64,000 bases of DNA from Halicephalobus mephisto. Lineage: Eukaryota > Nematoda > Chromadorea > Rhabditida > Panagrolaimidae. Position numbers and translations under genes: made by a program. Every line of letters starts with the position of its first letter. The stretch's first letter is position 1. Under the pieces are notes generated by a model. The model ran no database searches. It saw only the letters and a program-made list of their open reading frames with translations, and had not been told where the DNA came from. Location of the stretch: the NCBI GenBank assembly GCA_009193035.1, contig SWDT01000017.1:434001-498000 (forward strand), in the 5' to 3' direction. Below are positions 1 through 12,372 of the stretch, one piece after another.

Positions 1-2456
1 TTACCAGATCCAGTTTCACCCACAATAATCACGACAGTATTGTCTCTAATAACGTTCAAAATAGATTGTCGAACTGCAAAAACCGGCAAATATTCTCTTT
101 GTTCTTTTATGGATTTCTCCAATGCAAAGTCAGAAACAGATTCAATATTTTGCATATGATCACTGAACTTCTGAGATTCTCTAAAACAGAATAAATGTAA
201 AATTATATAAATTATTTTTGCATAAACTTACTTGTAATCCACCGTATCATCTTCTATAACTTCTTTTTTCTCTTCAATTCCCATAATTTTACCGATATTA
301 CTTCCTGCCAACTCCCAGTGTCTTTCTTGAGCGTTTATCCTCTCCTTCTGTTCCCTGTATCTCCTCACAGCTTTACTTCCTTTCGTTGACGCAATTGCCA
401 GATCCGAAGTTACGTCCTTGATCGGAATAACTGGCTGAATCTGTTTAGTGTACACAAATCTACCATCCAAAAACGGCGGAATAGTATTATGAACTAGTAA
501 ATTCACCCGATTTTCATCCACTTCCATATCCACCAACGGATCCACGACTTTAGTTTGGAAAATACCTGATCTCTTTAATCTGTTGTTTTCCCATAGTTCA
601 TTTTCTTTTTTGATTTCTTGTTGACGAACACTAAGTTTCGGTTTTTCATTAACCCGTTCTAGTTGTTTTTCGCGTTTAGCAATATATTCATCAGAAACAT
701 GAGCAAAAGGATTAAACTCGTCGTTGTATCCTTGGTCGTTTTCATACCTAAAAAGCAAAATTAGAAATTATTAAATACATTAAAGTCCGATTAAGGATTT
801 TTACAGTATTTTAAAATTCAATATTTTTATCATTTTAGACGTATTTTTCAAGTTCCATTTTTCTGTAGATTTAATCATAAATGTAAAAATTAATTCAAAT
901 ATTTTGTATGATTTTCCACAATCTCTAAACTTTCGTCAATCAACTTTCTGATCTACTGTAAATAATTCTCAAAAATCCCTTCGAAAAATTTCTCTAAACT
1001 TTTGAAAACAATCCCGCCAATTTTTGAATTTAAAAAAAATTTCCCACGTGATTTTTCCAACTTGGTTGAAATTACGAAAGACAATAAGATACTCACCATT
1101 GTCTATCTAGTTCGTAGTTGTTTTCTTCCCATTCCCATCGTTCCTGATCGTTCTCGAATTTAGGGATGTCTTCGTAGTCATCAACAATGTCATTTTTTAT
1201 TTTTTTCTGTTTTTCTCTGTGACTTCTCCAGACGCTTTCTAGAGATCTTTCTTTTTCATCAGCCAGATCCTGTCTAGGAGTCCAGCCACCTCTCGAAGAA
1301 CCGTATTTCTTGCTGTCGTCCCAGTAGAGTTTCGACGGAGTGGCTCCGACGTCGTTGAATCTGGGTGTTTCCCAGTGTTTTTCTCTTTTTTCTTTCCGGT
1401 CACTGTAGTCGTATCTTCTGCGATCTCTGTCACTTCTACCGTAATCCCTGTCTCGTCTGTCGTAATCCCTGTCTCGTCTGTCGTAGTCTCTGTCGCGATG
1501 ACGTCTGTCCCGTCTTCTCTCTGGTGATCTAGAGCGGGATCTGGATCGTTTTTTTCTTTCTTCTTTGTGTTGATGGATTCCACGTGGTCGATGACGATAC
1601 TTTTCTTCTTTTAGACTGAAATGGAAGAGATAAATAGCAAGATTGACAAAAAATAACAATTGTAAAATTCTCTCGAAGAAATTTTAGAATTTCAGTTCTG
1701 TAAATAGGTTTTACGGGATTCTGAAAAGTTTTAGCTTTCTTGAGTTTAGAAAATCTCACTGAATTTTGAAAAGTTTTAAATTTTTCTATCGAATTCTGGA
1801 AAACTCTGGATATTCCTATGAGGATTTGCAAGAATTTAAGAGTTGTTATAAGATTCTAGAAGTTGGTGGAAGATTCTATAATCGCCTATTAGATTCTATA
1901 AAATTCTAAAACTTCCTACTAGATTCCAGACACCTCTACAAGATTAAAAACATCTGCAATTTCTATTAAACCCAGAAAAGTTTGAGAATTCTACTGGATT
2001 TTCCAAGTTTCTAAAAGTTCTTTGGATTCTAAAATCTTCTGAGATTCTAAAAAATTTAAAATGTAAAATTTAAAAGTTTTCTATTGAATTTCGACTTCTT
2101 CATGAAATGCTAAAAACCTTCAGAACTTCTTATTAGATGCTGGAAGACCCTGGAGTTTTCCATAGGGTGTGAATTTTATTAATAAAATAAAAAAGCAAAA
2201 CTTACTCGTCCATCCGGTGCCTTACGCTGGCAGTGATGCCTGGGGTGTCTTCGATTTCCTTCTTCTTCCTCAGATTCTCCTCTCTTTTCGCGGAAGCTAG
2301 CTTATCCAATCCAAATAAAGAAGGTTTCTTGAACAAGTGGTCGTCATTAGGTTTGTCTTTTTTCACAATAATCAATCCGCCGGGTTCCCTTCCAGTTGTT
2401 CCTTCTAACCGATCATGAAGGATTATATTACCTTCCTCCTTCTGTTCAGAAGCCAT
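1..2456 (-). CDS. mog-1: PRP16/DHX38-type DEAH-box splicing helicase, 5' part (gene runs off the left edge)
   Basis: N-terminal part of the spliceosomal ATPase PRP16 (human DHX38, C. elegans MOG-1), which remodels the spliceosome around the second catalytic step of splicing. Exons on the minus strand: 2456-2206, 1615-1097, 747-232 and 180-1, all joining in frame with GT-AG signals. Exon 1 has the family start ([20 protein letters not shown]). Exon 2 is an Arg/Asp/Tyr-rich RS-like tail (RDRDYDRR repeats) with the segment [10 protein letters not shown]. Exon 3 has the family-specific stretches [24 protein letters not shown] and [14 protein letters not shown]. Exon 4 reaches the P-loop GETGSGK next to the window edge, so the DEAH core lies outside. 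An in-frame ATG at 2495 would add 13 residues; 2456 fits the family better. Intron 1 (590 bp) is filled with degenerate TTCTAGAA-type repeats. Confidence 0.93.
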
Positions 2457-2589
2457 CTGGAGAGTTTTGATATATGAACAACCAAATTCAACCAAGTCAG
2501 GAGGAAATCAGCGCGGATGAAGAAATAGACTAGGAAATGCACCCGCCACGACGTGGTGTCTCGACTGGAATTTCTTTCGAAACAATCCG

Positions 2590-3960
2590 GCCACAGAACG
2601 AGTCCGTTCCTCCTCCAAGCACTTTTAGACGTACAGACTTGTTTTCAGCATTCATATATCGATCCATTTCATTATTATTTTCTATTTTTCACTGTAGGAT
2701 GCTTTCAAGCAATCCTATAATAATTAAAGGCTATTTTTAGGTAATTAAGCTGGAGAAATCGGACTATCGTTCTTCCATGCACTTTTAGACAATTTAGTGT
2801 TTTTTTGGAATTCATATATCGATTCATTGTGTTATTACTTTGTTTCTTACTATAAAGTTATTCTAATTTGTCCTACGATAATTAAGAACCTTTTTGGGAT
2901 GGTTGACTCACGAAAATTGGGCCATTCTTCTTTCAACTACTTTTAGACAATTTAGTTTATTTCTCGAAGTTTATATATCAAGTTCTTTTATAATTACTTT
3001 CTATGTTCTACTGCAGAATCATTTTAGTTTATCCTTTAACAGTTGAAAGGTCTTGCGAAATATTCTGGTCAGTAAACAAGTCCATTTTTGCTTCAAGCGC
3101 TATTGTGAAATCCTACTTGTTTTCGGAGTTGCTCTATTAATTTTTTTCTTTACTATTTCATTAACTTGCCCTTAAATTATCTGAATTCATTCTTTAAATT
3201 GTTCTTTATAATTTAGAAATACTCTCGGAATTACCAAGCCAGAGAAGTTAAATCATTAGCTTTTTTGCACTATTAACCGATTCAATATAGTTTTAGAGTT
3301 GATGTATTTAATCTTTTTATGATTGTTTCATTTACTTATTTCTAAATTTGCCTAATTTTATCGTCTTATAGGTGGTGGATTGCTTTTAAAATAATTTACA
3401 GAAACGAGTTTGTTTTTTTTCGATATATTATTAAACGACTTTAAAGATTTCTTATTTGATGTATTTGTTCCCCTTATGATCATTTCATTTATTCATCCCT
3501 GAATTTGCCACATTTTGTCGTGATAGGTGGTGGATTTCTTTCGAAAAATTCCGGTTATCGAGTGCGCCTTTTTGCTCTAAACGCTGCCAGACAACTTGAC
3601 ACATTTTTCGAGTTAAACTATTGATTTCCCTCATGATTATTTCATGTTTGTCCCAGAATTATCACAATTTACTATTTAGCATCTTTGTCATTTGTTGCTT
3701 TTGAATTTTGTAGATGGATTTCGTAATACCGAAACTCATCGTATTTGGAATTTCGTAATTTTTTTCTGTCGTGTTTATTTCACTTGTTTGCTGTGTAATT
3801 GTCTTGATTTGTTTTTTAGCATCTTCCCAATGCCCAATTTTTTAGATTTCATATATCAATATTATCCTACCGAAACCTCCTCCGCATTATCCTAATTTAA
3901 TTTATCATTTTGTCGTGATATATCGTAATTTCCAATCTAATCCGTACTTTCTTTCAGTTT
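2590..3960. repeat. Degenerate tandem array, unit about 158 bp, about 8 copies
   Basis: The segment between the divergent PRP16 and RRN3 genes is built from diverged copies of one unit. An ACTTTTAGAC anchor recurs at 2621, 2781 and 2938 (spacing 160 and 157 bp). Each copy continues with a T-rich stretch, a TTCATATATCGAT-like segment, ATTATT...TTTCTATTTTTCACT and a TAATTAAAGG-like end. Later copies near 3095, 3265, 3425 and 3580 are more eroded. The array occupies the presumed shared promoter region of the two genes. Confidence 0.75.
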
Positions 3961-3984
3961 TAAGCCAATGCAATTGTACAGGAT

Positions 3985-5910
3985 ATGGCGCTGACTGGCA
4001 AGGATATGTTGACGCTCTTTGTTGAAGTTTGTTTTAATTGTTCCTTTGTGACTTCTTAATTTAACTTTTCAGGGGGACAAAGATGCAACCTATAAGTACA
4101 ATCAGCTTTGTGGATTACTGATTTCCTTCGATCAGTGGAGTGAAAAATCTAAGCAAGAGTTCCTGATGCAATTTCAGGATTCCTATCGTGATGCGGGTTC
4201 TGAATGTTCGAGATTTGTGGAAAGTCTTTGCGTAAGTAAAGTGATTTTTGAAACGGTGATTTTATCCTTGGTTTTAGACAATTCAATGGAAACATTGGTC
4301 CTCGCCAAAATTACGAGAAGAATTTGTTCTTTTTCTAGCTCGTATTGCAATGTCGGAGGTCTTTCATTTAAAAATCATTTTTGAAACTATGTTTTCCCAT
4401 CTTCGACCAGACCTTAGTCTTTCTCCTCTACCAAATACTGTACCAGAAAATGAAATATCGGAAGAAACACGACAAAATAACCTTCAAGTGCAGAGAGAAC
4501 TCTATGAATTGGCTATATCTGGGATTGCTTCAATCCTTTGCTCGAATCCTACCTGTCAGCATGTCCTACTACGAGCAGCGGAATTCAAGTTCCCTCACTT
4601 GAAAGCTCCATCTCATTTATTTCTATCGTATTTGAAAAATATGATCATTCTGGCGGATAAATGTCCCTCAATTGCTCAGGATTTGTGGATTCTTATTATT
4701 AATAGAATGCTCCAGATTGATGCTATTATATCTCATTCGACGAAGGAAGTTAAAGGGGAATTTTCGGCAAGTGAAGCTTCGATTTTTGCTATGGAAGAAG
4801 AGGATATGAAAAATGATGCTCCTACAAGACAAATGGAAATTGAATTGACAGAGAAATTGGATAAAGCGATGATGATTATTCTTGCAAGAATATCGAAAGG
4901 AAGAAAAGATATTTCTAATGGATGTAATGCAGAAGAAACTAAATGGATTGAGAATTTGGAACTTCAGAATACAGATGTTTTGTTTGAACATTTATGGCCA
5001 GCTTTTTGTGAATCTACTTTAGCGGCTCATGATGTTCAATCAGTACCATTTATTTGGTTTTATCTCTGTAGTTTTGAAGAAAAGTACACAAATTACTTGT
5101 TAAAATTCCTCTGGAATGTTGTTACTCTACCTAGTTTTGTGCCGAATGCATGGAAGAAATCCCAGAATGCAGCTAATTTCCTTGGGGCGTTTATTGCTCG
5201 TGCGAATTATATTCCGTTTGATAAGGCTTTTAGTTGGATGAAGAAAATGGCAAATTGGTGTAATGAATATATCAATGCTGCTGGATTGAGGAAGAATGTC
5301 GAAGGTTGTCTGCAACATGGAGCATTTTACGCTGTTGTTCAAGCTTTATTGTTTACGTTTTCATTTAGATATAGAGAATTTGCGGAATATAATTGTAAGT
5401 TTATTGTTTGTGGGAATTATGTTTAGTGTATTTTTAGGTATCAAAGAAGTGCACAGTTGGGGATTGGCAAAAATTATTCATAGTCAATTTCAACCTTTAA
5501 GGTTTATTTCGAGGGTTATATCTCTTGGATTTGCAACAATAAGTAGACAACTTCAGATTGTTTATTGTGTGCATATTATGGATGAAAATGGATCTACTAA
5601 AACTCCGATTGAACATTATCTTCCATTTAGTATTCTTCAACTGCCGGTTTCATCTTCGATTATTATTCCGTTTATTAGGAAATTTCAACCAGCGGATGAA
5701 GATGCAGATCATATTGCGATTGATTTTAATGAAGATTCTAAAAAGCGGCATGATTCTTCTGGAGACAATGATTTTGATTTTATGGAAGATGATGATGATG
5801 TTGCTGGAACGGATGAAAATAGATCTAACATTACGGCAATGTTGTCTACATCACCTTATTCTGCTTTTGCTTCGACAATGACAAAAGCTAAGTATATCAC
5901 CAATCATTAA
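3985..5910 (+). CDS. RRN3: RRN3/TIF-IA, RNA polymerase I transcription initiation factor
   Basis: RRN3 bridges RNA polymerase I to the promoter-bound selectivity factor and is the growth-regulated step of rRNA synthesis. Four exons: 3985-4026, 4073-4231, 4278-5394 and 5438-5910, joined by introns of 40-50 bp in consistent phase, giving about 596 residues. Family signatures include LRPDLSLSPLP, LHxxLW-like FEHLWPAFCE, the stretch FVPNAWKKSQNAANFLGAFI followed by ARANYIPF, LQHGAFYAVVQALLFTFSFR, and in the last exon SQFQPLRFISRVI with LPFSILQLP. An acidic linker (EEEDMKNDAP) sits mid-protein and the C-terminus is acidic (MEDDDDVAGTDE), as in metazoan homologues where these regions are phosphorylated. 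An AATAAA signal lies at 6001, 90 bp after the stop. The gene converges with the Srh gene only 107 bp away. Confidence 0.92.
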
Positions 5911-6017
5911 GATGGACGTGTTGATTTTTTGTTTGCTTGTTAGACTTAGATGTCTCCAGAAGTTTATTCAACTGGGTATATTTCCCCGTTTTATGGTCTA
6001 AATAAATATTATTACTG

Positions 6018-9000
6018 TTATCGAAGTGTTAAGTGTGGATTTGGTGTGGTTGTGTGGAGACCTGTGTAGACTCCGGTGTGCCAGAGACCGTGGGGATTTT
6101 GCTGGGTTTTTCTGGGTTCGTTGATGGTGATGTTGGAAACGGGAATGGCTTTTCTCCATTGTGGGATGCAGAAGATTGATCTTTTTAGAATTGCTATAGC
6201 ATGTTTTCGATATGAAGAAATATAAAATACGGTAGTTATGGAATTTGCCAAAGGATAACTGGCAAGTAAAAAAGTAATAATAAAAGATGAAATTTTAGAA
6301 TTATAAGTTTGAAGAATAATTAAAATTCCACTGTAAAATCCTGGAAGATAAAGGAAAATAAATGGTAGTAATAACTGAAAAAAGAAAATTAAAAAAAATT
6401 TTTTTTTAAATTTAATTTACTTGGATGAATGTTGCTCGAGCAAAATTTTTTTGAATTTTAATTGTTTTTAAAGACATTCGAATTGAACGTTTTTTGAGAA
6501 TTTTAAAAATAAAATAAAGAAATACATAACTTCCGCCGATCGCCAAAAATAAATTAAATAAAGCGAAAAATATCCAAAAATAAAGAATCATGGATTCGAA
6601 CTTGAATCCGAGCAAGGAATGGTCCGCAGTGAGTGAGAACGAAGACATCTCCATCGCTTGAAGTCGGAATTTCTGGAAAATAATTATAAATTTAAATTTT
6701 TTATGAAATTTTGTTGACATGAAAATTTTTTGCTTTTAGATATTCTAGATTTGGAAGGTTTTATTGGATTTTGGAAATTTCTACAAGGTTCTGGAAGTTT
6801 TTATGGAAGGTTAGGAAACTTCAGAATTTTTTACTAGATTGTAGAAAATATTGAAAATTTTATAAAAATTTAGGAGACTTCAGAATTTTCTACGTGATTG
6901 TAGAAAATATTCAAGTTTTTATAAAAATTTAGAAGATTTCGGAATTTTCTACGTGATTGTAGAAAATGTTCAAGTTTTTATAAAAATTTAGAAGACCGGA
7001 ATTTTCTACGTGATTGTAGAAAATGTTGAAAGTCTTTATAAAAGTTCAAGAGACTTCGGAATCTAATACGTGATTGCAGAAAATGTTCAAGTTTTTATAA
7101 AAATTTAGAAAACTTCAGAATTTTCTATAACATTGGTGAAGATTCCAGAATCTTACATAGTCTTTGTGAGGATTCTAACAAATTCCATGAGATTTTAGAA
7201 GACATGATTCTTCTACAAGATCCTTGACGACATCAGAAGCTCTCTTGATGCTTTTCGAAATTTCAGACTCTTGTAGAATTTTAAAATCCCATAATTTTTT
7301 GCATTTTAGAAACTTCTTCAAGATTCTCAAAAACTACAGTAACTTTTATGAAATTCCAAAAGATTCTAAAAAACTACAGTATTCTATAAACTTCTACAGT
7401 ATTTTGATTAAAAATAAATTTTAAAAAATTTCGAAATAGTTTTAATTTTTTTGAATTTATTCGAAATTTTAAAATTAAGGAAATTTGAAAACTTGCTTCT
7501 TCGTTCTCATGAAGCCAAGCTAGTCCACAAGTGGTTACGGTAGCTGCCAAGATGACGTAACCTGAGAACCAGACATGAGTCGAAGTTTTGTTGAACCAAT
7601 TGGAAAATTTAAATCCACTGTTGAAAGCCGCAAATCTGTACAGTAAGGAGTAACATTGAGCATATATAGTCACAATTGTCGATAAAATCACCAATAAAAA
7701 CTAAAAAATTATTTCTATATTTTAAATTTATTTTTTTAAATTTTAATTTTTTTTAAAAAAAAATTTTTTAATTTTAATATTTTATAAAAAAAAGTTTTTT
7801 TTAATTTTAATATTTTTAAAAATTTTAATATTTTTTTAAAAAAGTTTTTAAATTTTAATATTTTTTTTAAAAAAGTTTTTTTAATTTTAATATTTTTTTT
7901 AAAAAAGTTTTTTTAATTTTGATATTTTTTAAAATTTTTATTTTGTGACTAATTTTGATTACTGTAATTGTAGTTTTTAATTTTGTACTTTTTTGATTTT
8001 TTTAGTTTGCAAAATTGAAACAATAAAATGTCGTGAGAATTTAAAAAAATTAATTTAGAAATTTTGTAGAATTTTAAACTACCAATAGTCAAACTAAGTT
8101 CAAAATACAGATCCAGAATTGTTCGTGGTGGGACCATTACTCAGAATATACCTTAACAATGAAGATCAAGGACATTATTAAATGAGATATTGGTCTTGCC
8201 GCGATTGATGTTTTTTTAACAATTAGTCTGATTGCTGACTTTCTAAATTAAAAAAGTGTAAATTTCCGTGTTAAGACCACTACTCAAAACTTTTCTCAGA
8301 AAACGAAGTTACTGGTCTCATCACGAATGATGTTTATTTTTTTGATAACCAACTTGATTATTGACTCTGCAAACAAAAAATGCAAATTTTCATGTCAGGA
8401 ATACCACTAGAAAGTTCTTTTAGAAAATAAAATATTGCTTCTTATACCACAAGCAATATCTACTATTTTCAATCATGAACTTGATTATGCTATTTTATAA
8501 ATAAACTTCCAACTATAATTAAAAACAAGACTATTTTTGTTTAAATTATGGATCTATTTTGTACACAGAATAAATACACGATATATAATATATAAATACA
8601 TCAAACCAGCTCTGATTTACCAGGTGGATTATGTCCAATATATAGATACATTACGTTGATATCGGTGTATTGTATATAATATACGGATACACTAAAGTGG
8701 TTATGATGTATTCGATAGATTAAGTTGATATCAGTGCATTGTACTTAATGTATGGACACATTAAAACAACTCTGATGTATGAGATATACTATATTTAATG
8801 TACCGATAGATTACGTTAGTATTAGTGCATTGTACGTAATGTATAGATACATTAAAACGACTCTGATGTATCAGATACATTATATTCAATGTACCGATAG
8901 ATTACATTGATATCGGTGCATTGTACATGATATACAGATACATTAAAGCTGTTTTAATGTACTTATACATTATATACCGTATACTCTTTGTGTGCAATAT

Positions 9001-9818
9001 CATATCTACTTATTTATGACTCTATTATATACACAAAAAGCGTAATTTCCGGCTCAGTAGCAATTACTAATTGTGGTAAAATTGCGACACAATTGTTATA
9101 GTTTTCATGCATATTTGAGACATGTGGAACAATAACGACTTAACAGTGACTTTTGCATCTGCTACGGGACTAAGATTTAGCCTTTGTCTTTAGTGTCTAA
9201 GATTTAATTCCATATTTGTAATGAACTTTATCTTTTTAACTTGTGTTTCACACATCTCTCAGGATTCAACAATCATTCTTAAGTTGTTTCTCAAAATTAA
9301 CATCTAAATCCAACTATATACTTCAACAACTACAAAACATACTATACTTTGTTTTAAATTCTTCTTGATAAATAAATTTTTGTAAGCATAATAATGTGTT
9401 TTGGTCTTTAAAAATACGATTATAGTTTTAATTCAGTTGACTTACCGATGTCATAACTGCTTCTTGACCGACCAATCCGGCGATTCCGAGCGAAATCGCT
9501 CCGACGGCCGGAAACGTCGGGATCGGCAAAAACAAAACTCCATATGAAATTACATAAACGAAATCCGCTGTCTAAAAAGAATTTTAAAAATAATCATTTG
9601 CATAATTATTTTTAAATTTACGAAATTACAGTAATCAGACTTACCGTAATAATCGCCAAAAACACTCTGTAGATTTTCATAGGCGGAGGAGATTTGAACA
9701 AAATTAAATAAATCGATAACGGATACACGAACAAAAAGATAATCAACAACAGTAATCCGTAGATTCTGTAAATAATAAAAACAGGATCTTCCTTCATGAA
9801 ATCGAAAGAATAAAGCAT
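6018..9818 (-). CDS. Srh-family 7TM chemoreceptor
   Basis: Nematode chemosensory GPCR of the Srh family, expected in the ciliary membrane of sensory neurons. Five exons: 9818-9645, 9571-9446, 7700-7497, 6672-6421 and 6374-6018, giving about 370 residues. TM1 ends in the Srh-like YPLSIYLILFKSPPPMKIYR; exon 2 carries TM2 with VLFLPIPTFPAVG; exon 3 carries TM3-TM4 (SLLYRFAAF); exon 4 carries TM5 (FFALFNLFLAIGGSYVFLY) and the loop RMSLKTIKIQKNFARATFIQ; exon 5 carries TM6-TM7 with PLANSITTVFYISSYRKH. Exon 3 joins exon 4 in frame only if a GCAAGT donor is used, that is a GC-AG intron. Intron 2 is 1.7 kb and holds AT-rich arrays and two mobile repeats; intron 3 holds a 58-bp minisatellite. The C-terminus is somewhat long for the family. 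The exact subfamily is inferred by eye. Confidence 0.82.
6780..7140. repeat. Minisatellite, unit about 58 bp, about 5 copies
   Basis: In intron 3 of the Srh gene a unit containing GATTGTAGAAAATGTTCAAG, TTTTTATAAAAATTTAGAAG and ACTTCGGAATTTTCTACGT repeats at roughly 58-60 bp spacing (near 6836, 6895, 6952, 7010 and 7066). Confidence 0.8.
7700..7945. repeat. AT-only low-complexity tract
   Basis: Imperfect repetition of TTTTAATATTTTTTTTAAAAAAG at the 3' end of Srh intron 2 (minus-strand sense). Nothing else is seen in this stretch. Confidence 0.8.
8555..8995. repeat. Dispersed TACATTGAATAC-type element, copy 1
   Basis: AT-rich element made of short units such as GATACATTAAAACGACTCTG and TTGATATCGGTGCATTGTAC. 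It is bounded by inverted TTTTGTACACAGAATA and TACTCTTTGTGTGCAATA ends. The same architecture occurs at 27860-28142 and 48433-49175, so this is a dispersed family rather than a local satellite. It lies in Srh intron 2. Confidence 0.65.
9026..9205. mobile_element. Diverged MITE copy (ACACAAAAA...TTTGTGT family)
   Basis: Starts TATACACAAAAAGCGTAATT and contains CAGTAGCAATTACTAATTGT, resembling the clearer copies at 15047-15203 and 50845-50999. The right end is not well defined. The element lies in Srh intron 2 beside the dispersed repeat. Confidence 0.4.
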
Positions 9819-10394
9819 TCGATATTCAAAGTATACTGTAATACAAAAGTTCTGATGAAATTACGAAATTTAAACTAAATCCGAATCGTGAGAATATATC
9901 ACTAGTTAGAAACTTACTTTTTTAAAGTTTTTTATAAAAATCGCAAAACTTTGTGGGAATTTTCTACGTTCACCCATGGGCGGAGCTTTGAAAAAAGTAA
10001 AATTTTTCTCTGGAACTAGATCGACAAGGTACTTTTTTACAACAATTTTCCCACAGTAAACACATGTCCAATGACGATATAAACAAGGAACAAATTGTGA
10101 TTATAGATCTTCAAAGGCGAACTTTATTTTCGTTTTTGAATGTCTTAAAAACATTCTGAGAATTATACAGTACTTGCGTCTCAAAAGTTCATGTTCCAAT
10201 TCTGACAACTTTAAAAACAAAAAACTATTTTGTATTTTTATATAGAATTTTAACAATTTTTTTAGGTATTTTTTTACTTTTTATAGAAATCTAAAGTAAA
10301 ATTTTTGACGTTCTTAGAATTAGTGGTTAGTCCTCGGAATCAGGATATATGAAATCTTGGACTTGTATCTTGTTTGGATAGCAACACGAAGAAT

Positions 10395-10785
10395 ATCATT
10401 AATCTTTACTCAACAATAAGACACAGACAATAATTATATCCTACAACATAAAAGACAACTGAAGGCCTCACTCATGTCTTACAGTATTCTACGGTTTCTG
10501 ATATTTAGGTCATCCCTTCAGGTCCTTTCTTCAGTATATTTTCTGTTCCAACAAAAAAGAAAATTAACTATGAAAAATATTAAGATATAATGCAGAAATA
10601 TAATAATAATCTTTGTTTGAACAAAATGACATAGCTACAATTTATATATATCCCGTCACATATCACAACTGAGAACCTCACTCATGTCCTACAGTATTCT
10701 AAACTCTCCTAATATTCAGACCATCTCTTCCTATTCTCTCTCTCTACTATAGTTTCTATCCCAGCAGATCTCATAAATGACCAAA
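10395..10785. repeat. Direct duplication, about 200 bp, two diverged copies
   Basis: Two consecutive segments share CCTCACTCATGTC(T/C)TACAGTATTCTA, a TTCAGACCATC(T/C)CTTC-like stretch and a TTTCTGTTCC/TTTCTATCCC end, at about 10460-10550 and 10676-10770. No coding frame is seen here; the stretch 9819-10395 shows nothing recognisable. Confidence 0.6.
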
Positions 10786-10973
10786 GTATAATTCTACTAA
10801 TTTAAGATTTTGCAAAGTGGAACCTACTCTTTGAAGTTTTCAATTTTTTCAAACATGAACTTCTGATTTTAAATGCAGAACCTACAAATCTGATTGCTCC
10901 ATTTAGATACTTTCTGTTCGAATTTCATGGTAGTAATAAAACTTTAACGTCCCGTGCTTGCCCAATTCAAGCG

Positions 10974-11150
10974 TTACCAAATACTACAGTAGGCAATGGG
11001 TATCTCATAGAGGGGAAAATTCATCACTATGGTGTAGTCCACGGCCTGGTTGCGCAGGTAATAGCCTCCAGGGACTAGGACAAGATGCTAAACATCTACA
11101 GCTACATTGACCACTCAGTGCAGTTTCGGAAATCCTACGGTGGTTTACAA
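10974..11150 (-). other. GC-richer island with protein-like frames, unassigned
   Basis: An island much richer in G+C than its surroundings. On the minus strand one frame starts with ATG at about 11157 and runs 50 codons (GQCSCRCLASCPSPWRLLPA). A second frame, from an AG at 11076-11075, encodes PGGYYLRNQAVDYTIV and then NFPLYEIPIAYCSIW before a stop at 10974. It could be an exon of a decayed gene or a structured RNA. No family is recognised. Confidence 0.25.
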
Positions 11151-11711
11151 ACCACATGTTTGATTACAGGATAGTTTTAACTTCTTAATAAAACTTTATT
11201 CTCAAAAAAATACAATGTGATGAAGGTGGCTTTTGAACAACAGGATTATTAAGTTAGTACCTTGAGATAATTTAATTAACACTGCCTTTCACACGTCATG
11301 AATCGAGGTTTTGAATACAGTAGTGGATGAACAAACTATATAATATTAAAATTGAGACTGGAATCTACTATTTATTCTCTTCTAAGTGATCAAATTGTAT
11401 TTTGTTTGTTATTTAATGAACAGTTATAAGTGGATTACAATCAATACACAAGCGTTATTTTGTTTAACAAAAATTAACCATTTTTTATCCAGATAAGAAT
11501 GTTTATTGCTATTTTTCCAGTACCAGTTATTTTGTCGTTGAAAAGGAATTTTACAAATGTGATTGTTGTGTTATTTATCGAAGAACATGAGGAGTTTTAA
11601 ATTAAAATTTGTAAAAAATTGCAATGCATTAATCAAAACATTTACTTTTATTCCTATATCGCACAATCAAATTTTACAACAAATTACAATTTAAATTTAA
11701 ATAATTTAATT

Positions 11712-11865
11712 CTAATTGTCGTTTCCTTTGATCCAGCTTTCCAGTTGGATTCGTGCGTAGGGGGCAGCACGGGTTGGAGAGAAATTGTGCTTCGCGACAT
11801 CGAACTCGGCCTTCTTGCATTCTAGCGCTTCTGCGAGATCGTCGCTCCATCTTTTCCGGGGTAAT
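11712..11865 (-). pseudogene. Isolated coding-like fragment, possibly transposon-derived
   Basis: A second GC-richer island. The minus-strand frame from 11865 reads LPRKRWSDDLAEALECKKAE and continues to ARIQLESWIKG before TAG at 11712. An upstream stop and the lack of splice sites argue that it is a remnant. The RKRWSDDL motif resembles the C-termini of some non-LTR retrotransposon polyproteins, but this is only an impression. Confidence 0.25.
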
Positions 11866-12026
11866 CAAAACATTTATGAAATTTTAAAACGATATTGTAC
11901 ATATTTTTCAAAATATTAGTTTTTTAACAGTTACAATGGATGGACAACAAGCCAAGTCTTGAAAATACTGTATTACTTGTTATCAAAGACGTTTGACTAA
12001 TTTTCAATGATGATGGTTGAAGTTTA

Positions 12027-12175
12027 TTTATTACTAAGGCTGTAATTCACCTGGGTAAATTGATCATTTTTTGATTTTTCCGAGTAAATTACAATCTTTT
12101 TAATGCTAAATGATAATTGACGTTGTAATTTGCCTGGGTAAATTGATCATTTTTAATTACTCTAATTACCCTAAT
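12027..12175. repeat. Short direct repeat (CCTGGGTAAATTGATCATTTTT)
   Basis: The segment CACCTGGGTAAATTGATCAT followed by AAATTACAATCTTTTTAATG is repeated about 80 bp later as GCCTGGGTAAATTGATCATT. It lies between the coding-like fragment and the SH2-only gene. Confidence 0.55.
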
Positions 12176-12372
12176 TCTAATAATTAAATTAATTTCCTGT
12201 GTTTATGACATCTCTATTATTGTCGATTTTATTTCACAAATATAATATTCATGTGTAAAATTGCTTTGTTGATTAAATATTAAAGGATTTCTATGATTTT
12301 TTTATGTTCAAAAATTACCATCAATAGTTGTTTTGTATTCGTGGTGTGGTACTCTTCTGGATAGGATACGGT

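Noticed and set aside
1239..1583. Thr/Glu-rich second frame over the PRP16 RS-like exon
   Set aside because: Shadow frame of the repetitive Arg/Asp codons of the real exon.
4381..4602. Alternative plus frame inside the RRN3 exon
   Set aside because: Out-of-phase shadow of the clearly conserved RRN3 coding frame.
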